Shown piece by piece: positions 35,271 through 46,572 of a stretch of DNA of 64,000 nt. The position numbers were made by a program, and so were the translations under genes. The stretch covers positions 2,325,821-2,389,820 of the forward strand of contig JAJEKV010000057.1 of the NCBI GenBank assembly GCA_021234155.1. The letters run 5' to 3'. This DNA is from Isoetes taiwanensis. Taxonomy: Eukaryota; Streptophyta; Lycopodiopsida; Isoetales; Isoetaceae. Below the pieces are notes generated by a model that ran no database searches, was not told the origin of the DNA, and worked only from the letters and a program-made list of their open reading frames with translations. Each line of letters starts with the position of its first letter. Position 1 is the first letter of the stretch.

Positions 35271-36019
35271 TAAGGTTCATCCTCTCTTTTCCGCTTTTTT
35301 GTTGTCATGAGTTACAAAACCGGGACACCTAAAGACGAGGACACTTGCAACATGTTAGGCGAGACAACATTACTATGTGGCGAGCTTGTATGCGTGTAAG
35401 ACAACTATTGCCCTCTTCTTTTTTTTCAACGAAGGCGGGCGAGATCGATGCATTATTTCACGGGATGTGGCGGATGGTGGGCGGGATCAACTTCTGGCCG
35501 CATGGTTGGTTCCAACTTCACTTGGGTATCGCACCCATTGAGCGGCATAATATTTGCTACCGCTTTCAATGATCAATCCGGACTATGGCGTCGACTTCTT
35601 GTTCACATTCACATTTTCAATGCTAGATTTGCCACAATAATGGCTTGTAACATTGGTCCACCTTCATGATTTGTTCATAACAACAACATGCTAGTTCGGA
35701 GTGACACATTAGGGTTTTAAGCACAATGTTGAGCTAACACATTAGGGTGTAAGTGCGGGGTAAAAAATTATTCTTTTCTTATAACCATTGAACCATGCAA
35801 GCATTTCCACCTTGCGTGAGCGGTCCACGAGTCCGCCCACCCAAATCGAAATTATCCGAAATTATTGTGGAGGGGCGGAGGAATGAATGATCAGCGGCAG
35901 TGATACAGCCGGGGAGATGGGTTCGATTGGGTCGGGGATTCCACGGTTCTTTCTCCATCTCCTACTCCTTCTCCTCGCTTCCTCCGACTACGAAATCTGG
36001 CTGATGGCTCAATCCGGGG

Positions 36020-39000
36020 TTTCTCGAGGCCGAATTCAAATCTTGGAGCTGGGATAAGATTTTTGAACACATTGCGGGGCATGTTTTGCGGGGAGGATTG
36101 GGAGGATGATCGAAAGATCATCGAGGCGGGCTTTAGAGAAGGGAAGAGTTAATGGAATGGCCTTCTTAAGGCTCAAACTTGAGCATTGGATGCAGATTCT
36201 GGGGCTGCCGTTCAATAGGCATTGCCGATTCTTTGGTGGGAATAGCCCAGGAGATTTACGGACCAAAGGCACGCCCCCATCGTGCAAGGGCCCCGGCATG
36301 TCCAAAACATCAACCGGTGTACAAACAAGCGGCTCATCTTCTGAGGCCGTTTTGATGCGGTCGACTCTAACCGTAATAACGGCTGACCTTTCTATCGATC
36401 CAAACTCATTTTACAGCAAGGGGCGAAAGGGGCTACACTCATTTGGATTTAAAGAGATGTGGGTATGATGAGCGAGTGGAGCATTGCTTGAAGCAATTTG
36501 GGCGTAATCCGGAGTGGGCGGACAAACACTTCCCCATTTATGATGAAGTGAATTTTAGCAAGGACAGCGTGGAGGAGAGAAACTTGAGGGCTAAAGTGGC
36601 TGAAGAGATACTTGCAAAGCGGTTCTCTCAAGGTTTGTGAAGTTCGAGGATGGATGCTCTCGTTTGCCTAACCGAGTTTCGTTTACCTACAGAAGTAAGT
36701 GGATTCTTTGGATTATTTTTTTAACTTTCTTTAAGTTGCTAGTGCCGGTGATTCTGAGAGGTGAAAGTGTTAGTAGGTTACTCTTTGTTTTTGAGCATTA
36801 CATTCTTTGTAAAAGTTTTCTGTTTTTGAGTTCGGATCTAGAATGAGTTGCTTTCTGATTACAAATAGGTTACTCTTTATTTGAGCATAGTAAAGTTTTC
36901 CTATTTTTTAACTCGGATCTAGAATGTGGGATGTTGTAACCTGTGTGTGTACCAAACTTTGGGAGTATGAATGCTTGTTTGCCCTCCAATGGGTTCCTCA
37001 AAGTGCTCCATACTTTTCCCTCAATCCATTCATGGCGGATCGAGGGGTTCCATTCTTGAGGTTTTGGTTTTCATTGCCAAAGATAAGATCTAGACCGGGG
37101 CTTTCTTTTAGGCTGGGGACGAAGATTGAGTACATGTACGGAGGAGGTTCAACAACTTCGATCCTATTTTGCTTGCAAATTCCAGCTTTTAGTTGTTAAA
37201 CTATCGCCATTTATTACGTATAATTCACTAGTGGTTGATTGAATCATGTAGGATTTGTTTACCTCGCCTAATGAATGGGCTAAAAACTTCCATAAAACCG
37301 AGAAAAGGGCTGACCAAAAAAATGAGCAATCACAATTGTATTAATTCTTTGATGCTTGCTAAATATCGGATACTTCCTTTTCTTCCTCTTTTTAATTGCG
37401 GGATTTCGACATACTTGCGAAGAGGGCTCGGCTCAAGGACATGCTCAAAAGCGAGAGAGGCCTCAAAGAAATTATGACTTTGGTGAAACCATCGTCTTCC
37501 TCGTTGGAACTTCGGCGATTGTTCGAGCTAAAGGGAGCTGAAATGCGTGATGGCGTGTATCTTTGCGTTGCAAAAAGAGAGAAATACTATGAGGACCTCA
37601 CCGATCCGTTGGGACTGCCATTGTACATGGTATTCTTTGTGGGGGATGGTATGCATGAAAGCTTCGAAGTAATCGTCAAGACAATTGTCACTCCGGAAGA
37701 CACATTGCAAACAATGTTTGTCAGGGGCTAAAGCGTCGCTTTCTAATGCGGAAGTAGAGGTAAATTGCTTGCGCCGACGTGCTTCATTTTCTCGTGATTG
37801 GTCATTGAAATTAGTATTTACAATCGAGGTTGTCTTAAATTTACTTTACGAATCGTTGTTTCAATAGATGTTTGCATTTTCTTGTCATTTACATTCTTTG
37901 GACATTTATCCAATAGGAGAAGGTCATCCGGCGAGAGTGTATGACAGATTTGAATGGGGAAGTCCTTGCACGAGCGGGGGGAGGCGGAAGGTAGAGGCAC
38001 TCGATTCCTTTCATGAGTGTTTAGTTCAATTCGCAACTTTGTGTGGTGCGCTCATTTTAACATGTTCTCTTTTACGCCAGGAGGGCAAGGAGGCTAAGTC
38101 TTTGGTTTGTGCGGCGGGCATCAACGGAAGCGAGGAGCAGGCCGTGCAATCCCCTCGTGGTAGGTACCTTGGCACATTGAACTTGTTTTGTTTACGTTTT
38201 CCAAATCGGAAGGGCGTCTGGGGCTCTAGCGGGGCGTGAAGTTTGTGCTTGAAATGAAATTCCGTCAACGCCACTACTTCAAGTGGATATTACGAACCCC
38301 GACCTGCGGGTTGAAGTTACGGATGGCGGGCTGGGAGGATTGGCAAGAAGGCACGCAACTAGGGTCAACTCCACATGAACAACATCTTTGGTAGCGGCGA
38401 GGAGGGACGGCTGCAGAGGGCGTAAGTTGTAGAATTAGTGCCGCTATAATGCGTTTTGTTGCAACATTATTTTTCTAATGCCTCGCGATGATGACGGGAT
38501 GGCGATGACAAGTTCCACAAAGGGGACAACATCATTCTTATGAATGAAGATGGAGAAAAGGTCGCCGAGGCGAGTCAAGTCACACGAGGGGAGTTAGAGA
38601 TACTTATCCAAGGGGTCCGCGGATAAGCGGGACTGATATCATCAAAGCGATGGTTGCCTATCCTCCAAAGCATACCTGGTCTCCCAAATTGGTACGTCCT
38701 TTCTAGTTAAACTAGGTCGCAATAGTGTTTAAACATGAATTTTAATGGGAGCTCTAGGTTAAGATGCTTGTTTCTAGCGATCATGATTTTAATTCTAGCT
38801 TTTGTTACGGCGATTTGCAAGGTAATCAGCTTTAATACTTTCTTCACAGTGCGCCAAATGGGGACGAAGATGAGGAAGAGTACGATATCGGTCTATCATC
38901 TTCCAAAACATGGAAGAATAAGTCATGAAGCGAAGTCCCGCAGATTTAAGAAATCTTGCCCAATTTGTCCTTCAAGATAGGCGCCTTTCGGCCAACCGCA

Positions 39001-39110
39001 TCATGTCCTTCTGTAAGGAGAAGCATGATGGCAAGTTCCACCTGAAAAACATCAAGATAGACGAGCTCACGACGAGTTAGGTGGAGCAATGCTTGGAGTT
39101 GCGTGTGCTG
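36020..39110 (+). pseudogene. Second multi-exon gene of the CACTA-like element, unidentified
   Basis: Coherent coding pieces on the plus strand alternate with AT-rich intron-like stretches: 36020-36130 (with 'CGEDWEDDRKIIEAGFREGK'), 36440-36640 ('VEHCLKQFGRNPEW', 'EERNLRAKVAEEILAKRF'), 37250-37350 ('SPNEWAKNFHKTEKRAD'), 37400-37730 ('RLKDMLKSERGLKEIMTLVK', 'DPLGLPLYMVFFVGDGMH'), 38090-38160, 38510-38620 ('GDNIILMNEDGEKVAEASQV') and 38920-39080. Many pieces are lysine- and glutamate-rich and helical. The 'NIILMNEDGEKVAEA' strip resembles a short domain in CACTA accessory proteins. CACTA elements carry a TnpA-type DNA-binding protein beside the transposase, and this gene sits where it is expected. 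The frame is interrupted repeatedly. Exon borders are approximate and the product is not identified. Confidence 0.45.
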
Positions 39111-39339
39111 CTTTCGTTAGGGCGGATGCATGGGATGGCAGCAAATTTGAGGACAACCCGGCTTCTCCTTATCGCACTTTTATGTTATCCGTTCTCGATT
39201 TAGCTTTCATCTTCCGATCACAATACTCTACGAACTAGTGATTAAGCACATAATCTTATGTGACGTGCTACTTTTTTTGTTTTTGAACTTCTAAACCTTT
39301 GTGACTTACGTTTTACGATCTTCTAAGATCTATAGCGAT

Positions 39340-39435
39340 CCGGATAATATATGCTTTGAATTATGTAACAGTTCGGATAATAGATGCTTTGAATTATGTA
39401 GCAGTTAGGATAATAGATGCTTTGAATTATATATC
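39340..39435 (+). repeat. Short tandem repeat, unit about 37 bp
   Basis: Three copies containing GGATAATAGATGCTTTGAATT or a close variant. Confidence 0.75.
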
Positions 39436-39579
39436 GCCTCTCTCCGAATATCCATCCAAGGTCATTTTGAACTTCAAACTTACGTAACCAAACAGAAAAA
39501 TCGTTACTACTGTTTTTTGTATGGTCCGTAAGTAGCCATCCATATTAGGCTTACTTGTTGGCATAGGCTTCACGGGCAC

Positions 39580-40720
39580 AAACATTTGGAGCGACATGAA
39601 GACCAGGTAATGAGGACTTCATCCTTGCTTTAGAAATCTACAAAAATCTGCTTGCTTTTGTTATTGACCATTGCTATTTACTAGGGCCTGCTCGATTGTG
39701 AAGGAATTTGCTGACTAGGTACCAGACCAAAACATTTTCCTCCACAACTTCTTCTATTCAGGTATTTATCGCTTTATGGTTGTTTATAGTTCTCTACCAT
39801 GTCTCAAGTTATCAAGTTTAATGAAGTTTATTGGATTATAGCTGCAGGGATGGCGTCTGCGATGCCGGTTCGCAAAGTGTTCTCATTTGTAGAGTTGGCA
39901 AAGAAGATGCAAGTTGAGCGGCCAAGTCTACATTGAGAAAACTTGCGGTGGGATTATTTGGACGCCATCCCCGCAACTATAATCCAAAGATAACATTAAT
40001 TGTTGCGCAGAAACGTCATCATACATGTTCGATTACTGCGGCAAGTGAAATCTTTTGTTTCTCATAGCGGTGTTCATCATAGCCAGGTAAAATTTTTAGT
40101 TTCTGTTCTGTATATGCACTCTCAAATTGCTTAGAAATGTGGTGCAATTTCATCCAGGAACAATCATGGATACGGTCCGCTGTATGTCATCCCCAAAACT
40201 ATGAGTTCAGCCATGCTGGGGTTATTGTAAGTGATATGCTTTTAATTATCGAAATCTGGCGACAACGGATATGATTAATGTGCACACATGAACTGCGCAG
40301 GAACAACGGACCAGCATACTCACGTTGTTTTAATGGCTGACATCAATTCGGACATTGATGCTAGAGCATTTCAGCATGTATTACAGGTACGCATGAGATT
40401 ACTTCTGGGCTGATTTTGCAGAGAGCCATGAGTTAATAGTTTGCCATTCTAACAGGCATGCTTAGGCCACAACTACTGATCCAAAAGGGTTGTCGCTGCA
40501 CTTGATCGTTTAGTTTTGTATTAAGCGGTGGGAAGAAAAAGTAAGCTCGTGAATTATGTGTATGCGCACTTACACCCGCCACTAAGGCAACCAATATTTC
40601 ACGGATATGACGGCCTACCAGAATGCAGCATCTTCCGGAGGTAGGCACTTCGAAAGTGGAACACCGCGGCCGAGGTCGGATCAAGCCGCATGAGAAGATG
40701 CTCCGAGGTCTCTTTTTGGT
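39580..40720 (+). pseudogene. Argonaute-like PIWI-domain fragment inside the transposon
   Basis: Several exon-like pieces in order match the PIWI domain of Argonaute. Near 39680-39770 a piece reads 'IVKEFAD' and ends 'NFFYS'. From 39848 'DGVCDAGSQSVL' corresponds to the conserved 'DGVSEGQF..VL'. At about 39950-40025 'YNPKITLIVAQKRHHT' corresponds to the diagnostic '.VTF(I/V)V.QKRHHT'. At 40155-40230 'PGTIMDT', 'CHPQNYEF' and 'HAGVI' correspond to 'PPGT.VDT', 'HP..FDF' and 'SHAGI.GTSRP'. At 40300-40386 'HVVLMADINS...AFQHVLQ' ends at a GTACGC donor, where plant AGO genes have an intron after '..LQ'. AG acceptors and GT donors remain in several places. Frameshifts and the absence of N, PAZ and the first catalytic Asp block make it a fragment. 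It lies within 1.3 kb of the right end of the transposon. Confidence 0.75.
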
Positions 40721-40959
40721 AATGCTCTATCGGCCACAAGACAATCATAATGTAAATTATGGGCGGTTGTGCTCTATGCATCTTGTGTTCACTTTTCGTT
40801 CCATAATATAAAAGATTTGTTCATATTGTCTCTTGCTGTAATTAAGAATGTATGATAGAATATATGTTTAGGAGGCAGAGACAACAAATTAAAATGCTGC
40901 ACCAAGAAATATGCAACAATATCTAAAAGTGAGAAGAATACAATACTAAGAAACACGTG

Positions 40960-41610
40960 TAGAAGAAAAGAAAAACATTAGACCTTTCACACAGAAACTG
41001 TGAGAAACATCACATACTTTAAATAGAAACCCTTGAAACCACAATGCTTTTTAGATGGGACATTGTGTAGTATTACCTTATTCACATGTCTAAAACAAGA
41101 ATATATATATCGTAGCTTTTATTTGGGTATTGTAAACGGGTTTTCCACGTATAAAACAACATGCTCTTTAAAGGACATCACTGTTTCTCCACCTATTGCT
41201 TTTCTAAATGTTACATGTCTAAATGCATAAAACAACCAAACAGGATTCTTTTGGACTGTTGGAAAGCCATATAGCAACGTGTTTCTTCTCAAATAAAATT
41301 GTTTCTCTACACATTGAGTTCACAAAAATGACATGTCTCAAATGCCTAAAAGAACAATATTCAACTCTATAGTTTTCTTTTGGGTGTTGTAAATTGGTCC
41401 AAAAAGTATAGAACAACATGTTTAATTTAGATATAGCAATGCATACAAAATTGTTCCTCTACATATTGAGTTACTAAAAAGTACACGTCTCAAATGCCTA
41501 AAACAACAATATACAACCCTATAAATTTTTTTTGGCTATTGTAAATTGGCTCAAAAAATATAGAACAACTAGTGTACTTTGGAGATAACAATACATGGTT
41601 TATGCAAAAA
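40960..41610. repeat. Right subterminal tandem repeats
   Basis: A unit of about 120-150 bp with ACATGTCTCAAATGCCTAAA and ATTGTAAATTGG-like strings recurs at about 41083, 41212, 41330 and 41482. The ACATGTC core is shared with the left subterminal repeats. Confidence 0.7.
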
Positions 41611-41986
41611 AGTGGTGTTTTTTCCCTTCTCCTACATGTGGCTATTTCTTTAGTCTTTTATTTATAGTGTTGATATTAAGTGGTCCACATGTATAAATGT
41701 TTAAACCTACATCTGTTATTTTGAAGACAAACAACACCTAGAACCTCATAAAACCACATTACATAAAAACAACACGTGGATAAAAATTAGCAAAAAACAA
41801 TAGTCAAGAAAAAAGACATGTTAGAAAAAAAAAAATATTTGCGCCAATTTTCCACGTGTAGACCTTTTCTTCCAAAAAACCACTGTCCCTTTGTGCAAAT
41901 CCGGATAAACGGGCCACGTGGTCTTTTAGGACCATTTTGGTGTTGTTTTTGGCATAAAACAACACTTCCGTACAACAAAAAAACAA

Positions 41987-42014
41987 CTGTGGACCAAAAA
42001 TCGGGGTCAGTGTG
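41987..42014 (-). repeat. Right terminal inverted repeat of the DNA transposon
   Basis: Ends ...GTGGACCAAAAATCGGGG then TCAGTGTG; AGA follows. It matches 14007-14034 in reverse complement. Confidence 0.85.
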
Positions 42015-42017
42015 AGA

Positions 42018-45000
42018 GGTGCTTGAAAGTTGTTGTAAACAACGTTTCAAATATAGAGAGTTTGGAATGACACGTTGAATGTACCAAAGTCTGGAGTATG
42101 AACAAGGTAGGCGCCCAATGAACATCCCACCAAGGAGAATGTGTTCTGGACTTGGTATCGTGTGTGTATTCCGAGGAGTAACTCCGCGTTGGTATATGTG
42201 TACTCGGACCATTTAATAGTAAAACATAACTAAAAGAAGATAGGATATATACCAGAACTTTTAGTTCACATTCCATATGAATACGGAAGTAATGAAGATA
42301 AGAGTTCTTATACTAGAGATCAAACATGTCCACAAGGAACCTAGGTTGGCATTTGCCCCTGTGGAAGTGATGACTAGAGCTTGAGGACGAAGGCAACTAA
42401 GGCTAGTGGTGTTGAAACCACAACATGTGTATGGTACTAGATAACCAAGTTGAGGAAATAAGTTGGCCGCAAGTATGAATATAGCTAGATGCCTATGCCA
42501 ACGAGTTACATATGAGTCTAGACTTAGGGTTGGTGCACACATGTTACTATATCATATAATAACAACGTAGCAGTCTTGGATGTAGGAAGGATTTAGTAGT
42601 ATCAAATACTATAGTGGTGATCATATCGAGGATGTCGATTGTGATATTCAGATGTATATGATATTAAAAGATAGTAGAATATTCATACAAGGCGAGTGAA
42701 ATATTACTTGACAAGGTTTAAAGAATGAGCATAATGATATGCTTATATACGAAGATATTGGGTTAGGTATGCTTATCAGAGATAAGCATTCAAGTTATCC
42801 CAATGGTTGGAGTTGACTATTTTAGATACGTCGTACTAAGGGATATGAGAAGAGTTTAAATCAGTGAGAATAGCTAGAGTAAGTCTAGCATATACGGTGA
42901 TGTTATATTCAAAAACATCCCGAGGATAATTGGAATGGTGTTGAAATGACCGATAATGAGAGCTTAGCTACTCAAAGGTTCTAGATACCAATGAATTACT
43001 TCATTGTTATAAGCTGAGAGCATTTATTTGGTTTTGGAAATAAAATGATGTATAAAAATATCGCGTCCCCCTGATGGAAGAAAAGAAGGAATACGATGAC
43101 TTTGGCGATTATACCTTTAGGGATAACTGAGAAGAGGGCAATACACAGCAATTCCAAGTCCCGATAAAAAATCAGGACGAGGTGTATAGATTACAAGGAG
43201 TGAGATTATATAGAGCAGTAGATCCTAAGAGTTACCCTACTCGCGGGGAACAATTGTAGGTACTGAAGTAGAAGGTGGAGTATCCGTTGCCTTGAGGCAT
43301 AGATCCGTTAGAGATTATGACTTTGAAACTCTTAAGAGGGTAAGGAATTGAATAATCATATGACGGTTACTAACGAAGATTGAAACATTGGATTTTCCTA
43401 TTAGAAGACCAGGAGGTTTTAGTGCCTCCACTTCATTATGAGGGAGCCAAAGACGGCAACATTTGAAGCTGATCAAAAGCTGAAGTCCACATGATAACTT
43501 AAGAAAAAAATAGGTTAATTGTAATTAAGCATGAATGGTATGGAACACAAAGGATCCTTAGCGAAAAATACCTTTAGAAAAGCTCCTCATCTGGGGTAGT
43601 AAACCTTCGGAATTATGGCATAATCCCATGGGTGGTATCATAGTGTATGTACACGACTGGAATACCATAAGGCACTAAAGGGATGGTTGAAGTAGCTGGG
43701 GATCCTATCAAAAATGTAGGCAGCATATAGATTTCCAACATAGTGTTGGCCACTGCCCAGTTGGGAAGTCGGTGGCTCAGCCACATTATAAAGGTCCATA
43801 GGTAATAGGTTTTGTTTCAAGGAACTACCAAGCATTGTGGGATGTGGAGATATGTTTATTATGTACATACCATGTACAAATACGACAAACATCTTAGGGA
43901 GGTAATTTAGGTGGCGACGCAAGGAGAGAAAGACGAGGGTATCCTAAAGTTACTGATGAAGGATCTGGAGATACGTTTGAAATGTGCAAAGGACCGTCAA
44001 TCCGTTGCATGCTAGGGTATGATGTGGTAGTTGGCACTTGAAATAAATGTCAACGGCCAATAGAATAAAGCTTAAGGTAGTGGGGTTGAGTAGTACAATA
44101 GTACAATTCCAGGATAAGTAGCGAATAGCAGTTACCTGCTAAATGTTCGAATGTGTCTTGCATAGACACTTAAGACTAGCTTTCCCACATGATCCATACG
44201 GATGGGCAGAGGTGACGCCATGGGTTACATGGGGTGCAAGTTAACATATCTGAGGACTTCGAATATTGATACAAGCCCGGGTTATATTAAGCGTAGGTAA
44301 TTGTAGAAAGGCTCACAAAATACAAGACAAGCACCTTGATGACTCGGGTAACTTACAAAGGCTCACCATTTGTTAGGCCATGACTATGGCTTAAATGAGG
44401 ATGCCAAGTTATTTGGAATGCCGTAACAACGTTATAGCATCATGACGAGAGAAATGTACCGACTAACATTTCGGGATGTAGGACAATGTTGAATCATAAC
44501 CCCCAATGATAGGTGGGTTGACAACAGAAGGAGCATATAATAGCGGCTTAGAAGCTACAAGACGGTTAACGGATATGTAAAGGAGTAATTGGATTGGTGA
44601 CTCTACTGAATAAAGGTCACAACAAAAGGGTGAATTGGATACGTTGTGCTAGGCATAAAGGCCGGACGACTGAAAATCGGCCATAGACGTAGAAACCATA
44701 TTGAGGAAGGGAAGGACCTATATAGGAAGGTTATTACCTTCACGATTGTTGGATGAATGGCATAACTTCAAGGGTGATCTTCCCTATTATGCAAAGGTAG
44801 ATTTCTGGCTTGAGAAGCAGCAAGGGCTGAAAAGCTTATGTAAAGATTTGGTGCATGGCTTAGGGAAGAGGACTTTCATGTCCTAAGACAAGATGGTGAA
44901 TTGAATTCACAAAGGACATTTTTTTTTTTATATAAATAGATAGATAGGTAGATAGCATCTATACGTCATGGCACATTAGCAGCGTCCATTGGGATATTGA

Positions 45001-46558
45001 CATAATCCCTTGGAATACGTAAGTTCATTTGCGGGACTTAAAGACGCTTAGGCATTAAAATAATGCTTGGCCCGAACCACGTCGGGATATCCTAGGGAGA
45101 GTTGACTGGACACAATGGTTGGTTTGCATTAGATTGATATACTAGAACAATTCTAAATGATCGACTAAAAGGAATTCTAGTATGGTAGAATATCCTTGTG
45201 TAGAATTGGAACGAGTGAAGATGTACTGCAAGTCGAGATAACAGTAGGTAGAGTCATGTGGCGGTTCAAAGTGATACATGGAAGAAGCATCTAGCTAATT
45301 GAAGATTAAGGACAAGAATTTCTAGACTAGAATGGTTTACATTAGGAAAAACAAAGCTACTACTAAATGGTAGAGAGATGGGTTATTATATCCATTGAAT
45401 ACGTAGAGGAAGCATTTCCTCATCGTAATGAATGGGGGTAGAATAAAAGGACAAGGTTGCATTCTAAGTGTTCGTGGATAGGATATTGGTTGCGTCCCAC
45501 GGTTACGAAGTTCCACGACGAGCATCTGTCGCGGCGGGGAAATGGAGAATTCGCTCTCCTTCCTCGAATCGCGGGTCCGTTCACGAGGTTACGGAGATTA
45601 ACATCGAAGTTGGCCATGTCGATGTAAGTGTTGAAAGGCGCTTGGCGAGGAAGCAAAACAATAGTGCAGGACCGGTCGGTGGAGGTCGGCTATGACAGAG
45701 AGAGGTCGACTCCCGCGGCTATGGCAAGACTGCTTATTCCGGCGCCTATGGCGAAAGAGGTTGCTCTGGCGGCTATGGCAAAAGGGCTTGCTCCGATGGA
45801 GTTGTTGCCTCCACAACGTGGGTTTACCAAAGGCATGCCTCTAATTTAAATATGGAATAGATGCACTATAAATACTACAAGGGTTATATCCCTTCAAGAA
45901 AGCTTATTGGTAAAGGTGTTGGCTTGGGTGCAGAAGGTCAGGGGTTCAATTCCATGATGTACCTTTTGCTTTAAAGAACTGCTAACTGGATAAAACAGAA
46001 CATTAGATATGTATAACAAAGAAATGGAATATATATAGCCTACATAAAAGAGAGTTGGCAAAATGGAAAGAGTGTTGGGTTGGAAGTGGAAGGTCATGGG
46101 TTCAAAACTGGGCGAATGTAAAAAAAATGACGTTAAATTTTATACTACGCGTATTTTATAAGGCGGAACAGTATAAGGGCGCTGTTTGTTAGCGTTATAC
46201 GCTCATAACTTTTGATTTTAAACCTTTTGGGTTCTAGCCTTGGGGTCACCATTTTAACCTCGGAAATGTGCCCCTAGGGTATTTGGGATGTGCCCGAGCC
46301 ATTGGAACCATTTTCGCCTTCATCCGAGCTACCTACAAAAAGTTATGGCCCATCTAAACCTGGGTCCTCTAATTATACCATTTCCACACCAAATTCACCC
46401 TAAAGTTCCTAAATCTCAACAATTTATTACACAAACCTAGCCTAAAGACTAAATCACTGAGAAATTAGGCAGTTTAGCTAAACTTAAACTCCCACGTAAC
46501 TACCGAACTAACGGTTTAGAATTTGGTCAGTGCTATAATTCCGGTCAACCAAAATCAT
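42018..46558 (-). pseudogene. Decayed 5' internal part of outer LTR element (gag/pol)
   Basis: By position this should encode gag, protease, reverse transcriptase, RNase H and the start of integrase on the minus strand. Only short frames remain. One near 43480 ('WTSAFDQLQMLPSLAPS') is loosely like the 'W....FD.LK..L..AP.L' block between reverse transcriptase and RNase H in Ty3 elements; the rest is unrecognisable. A GC-rich patch at 45480-45840 with repeated GGCTATGGCAAA/GGCGCCTATGGCG units and a GATA run at 44935-44955 are local features. Confidence 0.4.
45895..46110 (+). ncRNA. Two tRNA-like (SINE head-like) segments
   Basis: Bases 45900-45950 read TTGGTAAAGGTG and then GGGGTTCAATTCC; bases 46050-46110 read TTGGCAAAATGG and then GGGTTCAAAAC. 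Both resemble polymerase III A and B boxes at roughly tRNA spacing. No full cloverleaf is evident, so these are more likely decayed SINE heads or tRNA pseudogenes than tRNA genes. Confidence 0.3.
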
Positions 46559-46571
46559 GGCTCTGATACCA
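46559..46571 (-). other. Primer-binding site of outer element
   Basis: The minus strand reads TGGTATCAGAGCC, the initiator-Met-tRNA type, one base from the 5' LTR. Confidence 0.93.
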
Positions 46572-46572
46572 C

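Larger units (their letters stand above)
14007..42014 (+). mobile_element. CACTA-like DNA transposon of 28 kb with nested elements
   Basis: The ends form an inverted repeat: the left begins CACACTCACCCCGG and the right, in reverse complement, CACACTGACCCCGA. Both continue with TTTTTGGTCCAC, giving about 26 bp with two mismatches. The three bases outside are AGA on both sides (14004-14006 and 42015-42017). A CAC start with a 3-bp duplication is the signature of the CACTA (En/Spm, CMC) superfamily. Subterminal tandem repeats lie inside each end, as expected for transposase-binding regions. Cargo is a transposase gene, a second multi-exon gene, an Argonaute-like fragment, a minisatellite and a whole LTR element. 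Without the inner LTR element it is about 18 kb. Confidence 0.85.

Noticed and set aside
45900-46110. Functional tRNA genes
   Set aside because: The box-like motifs are present but I could not fold an acceptor stem and anticodon arm; treated as SINE-like or pseudo-tRNA.
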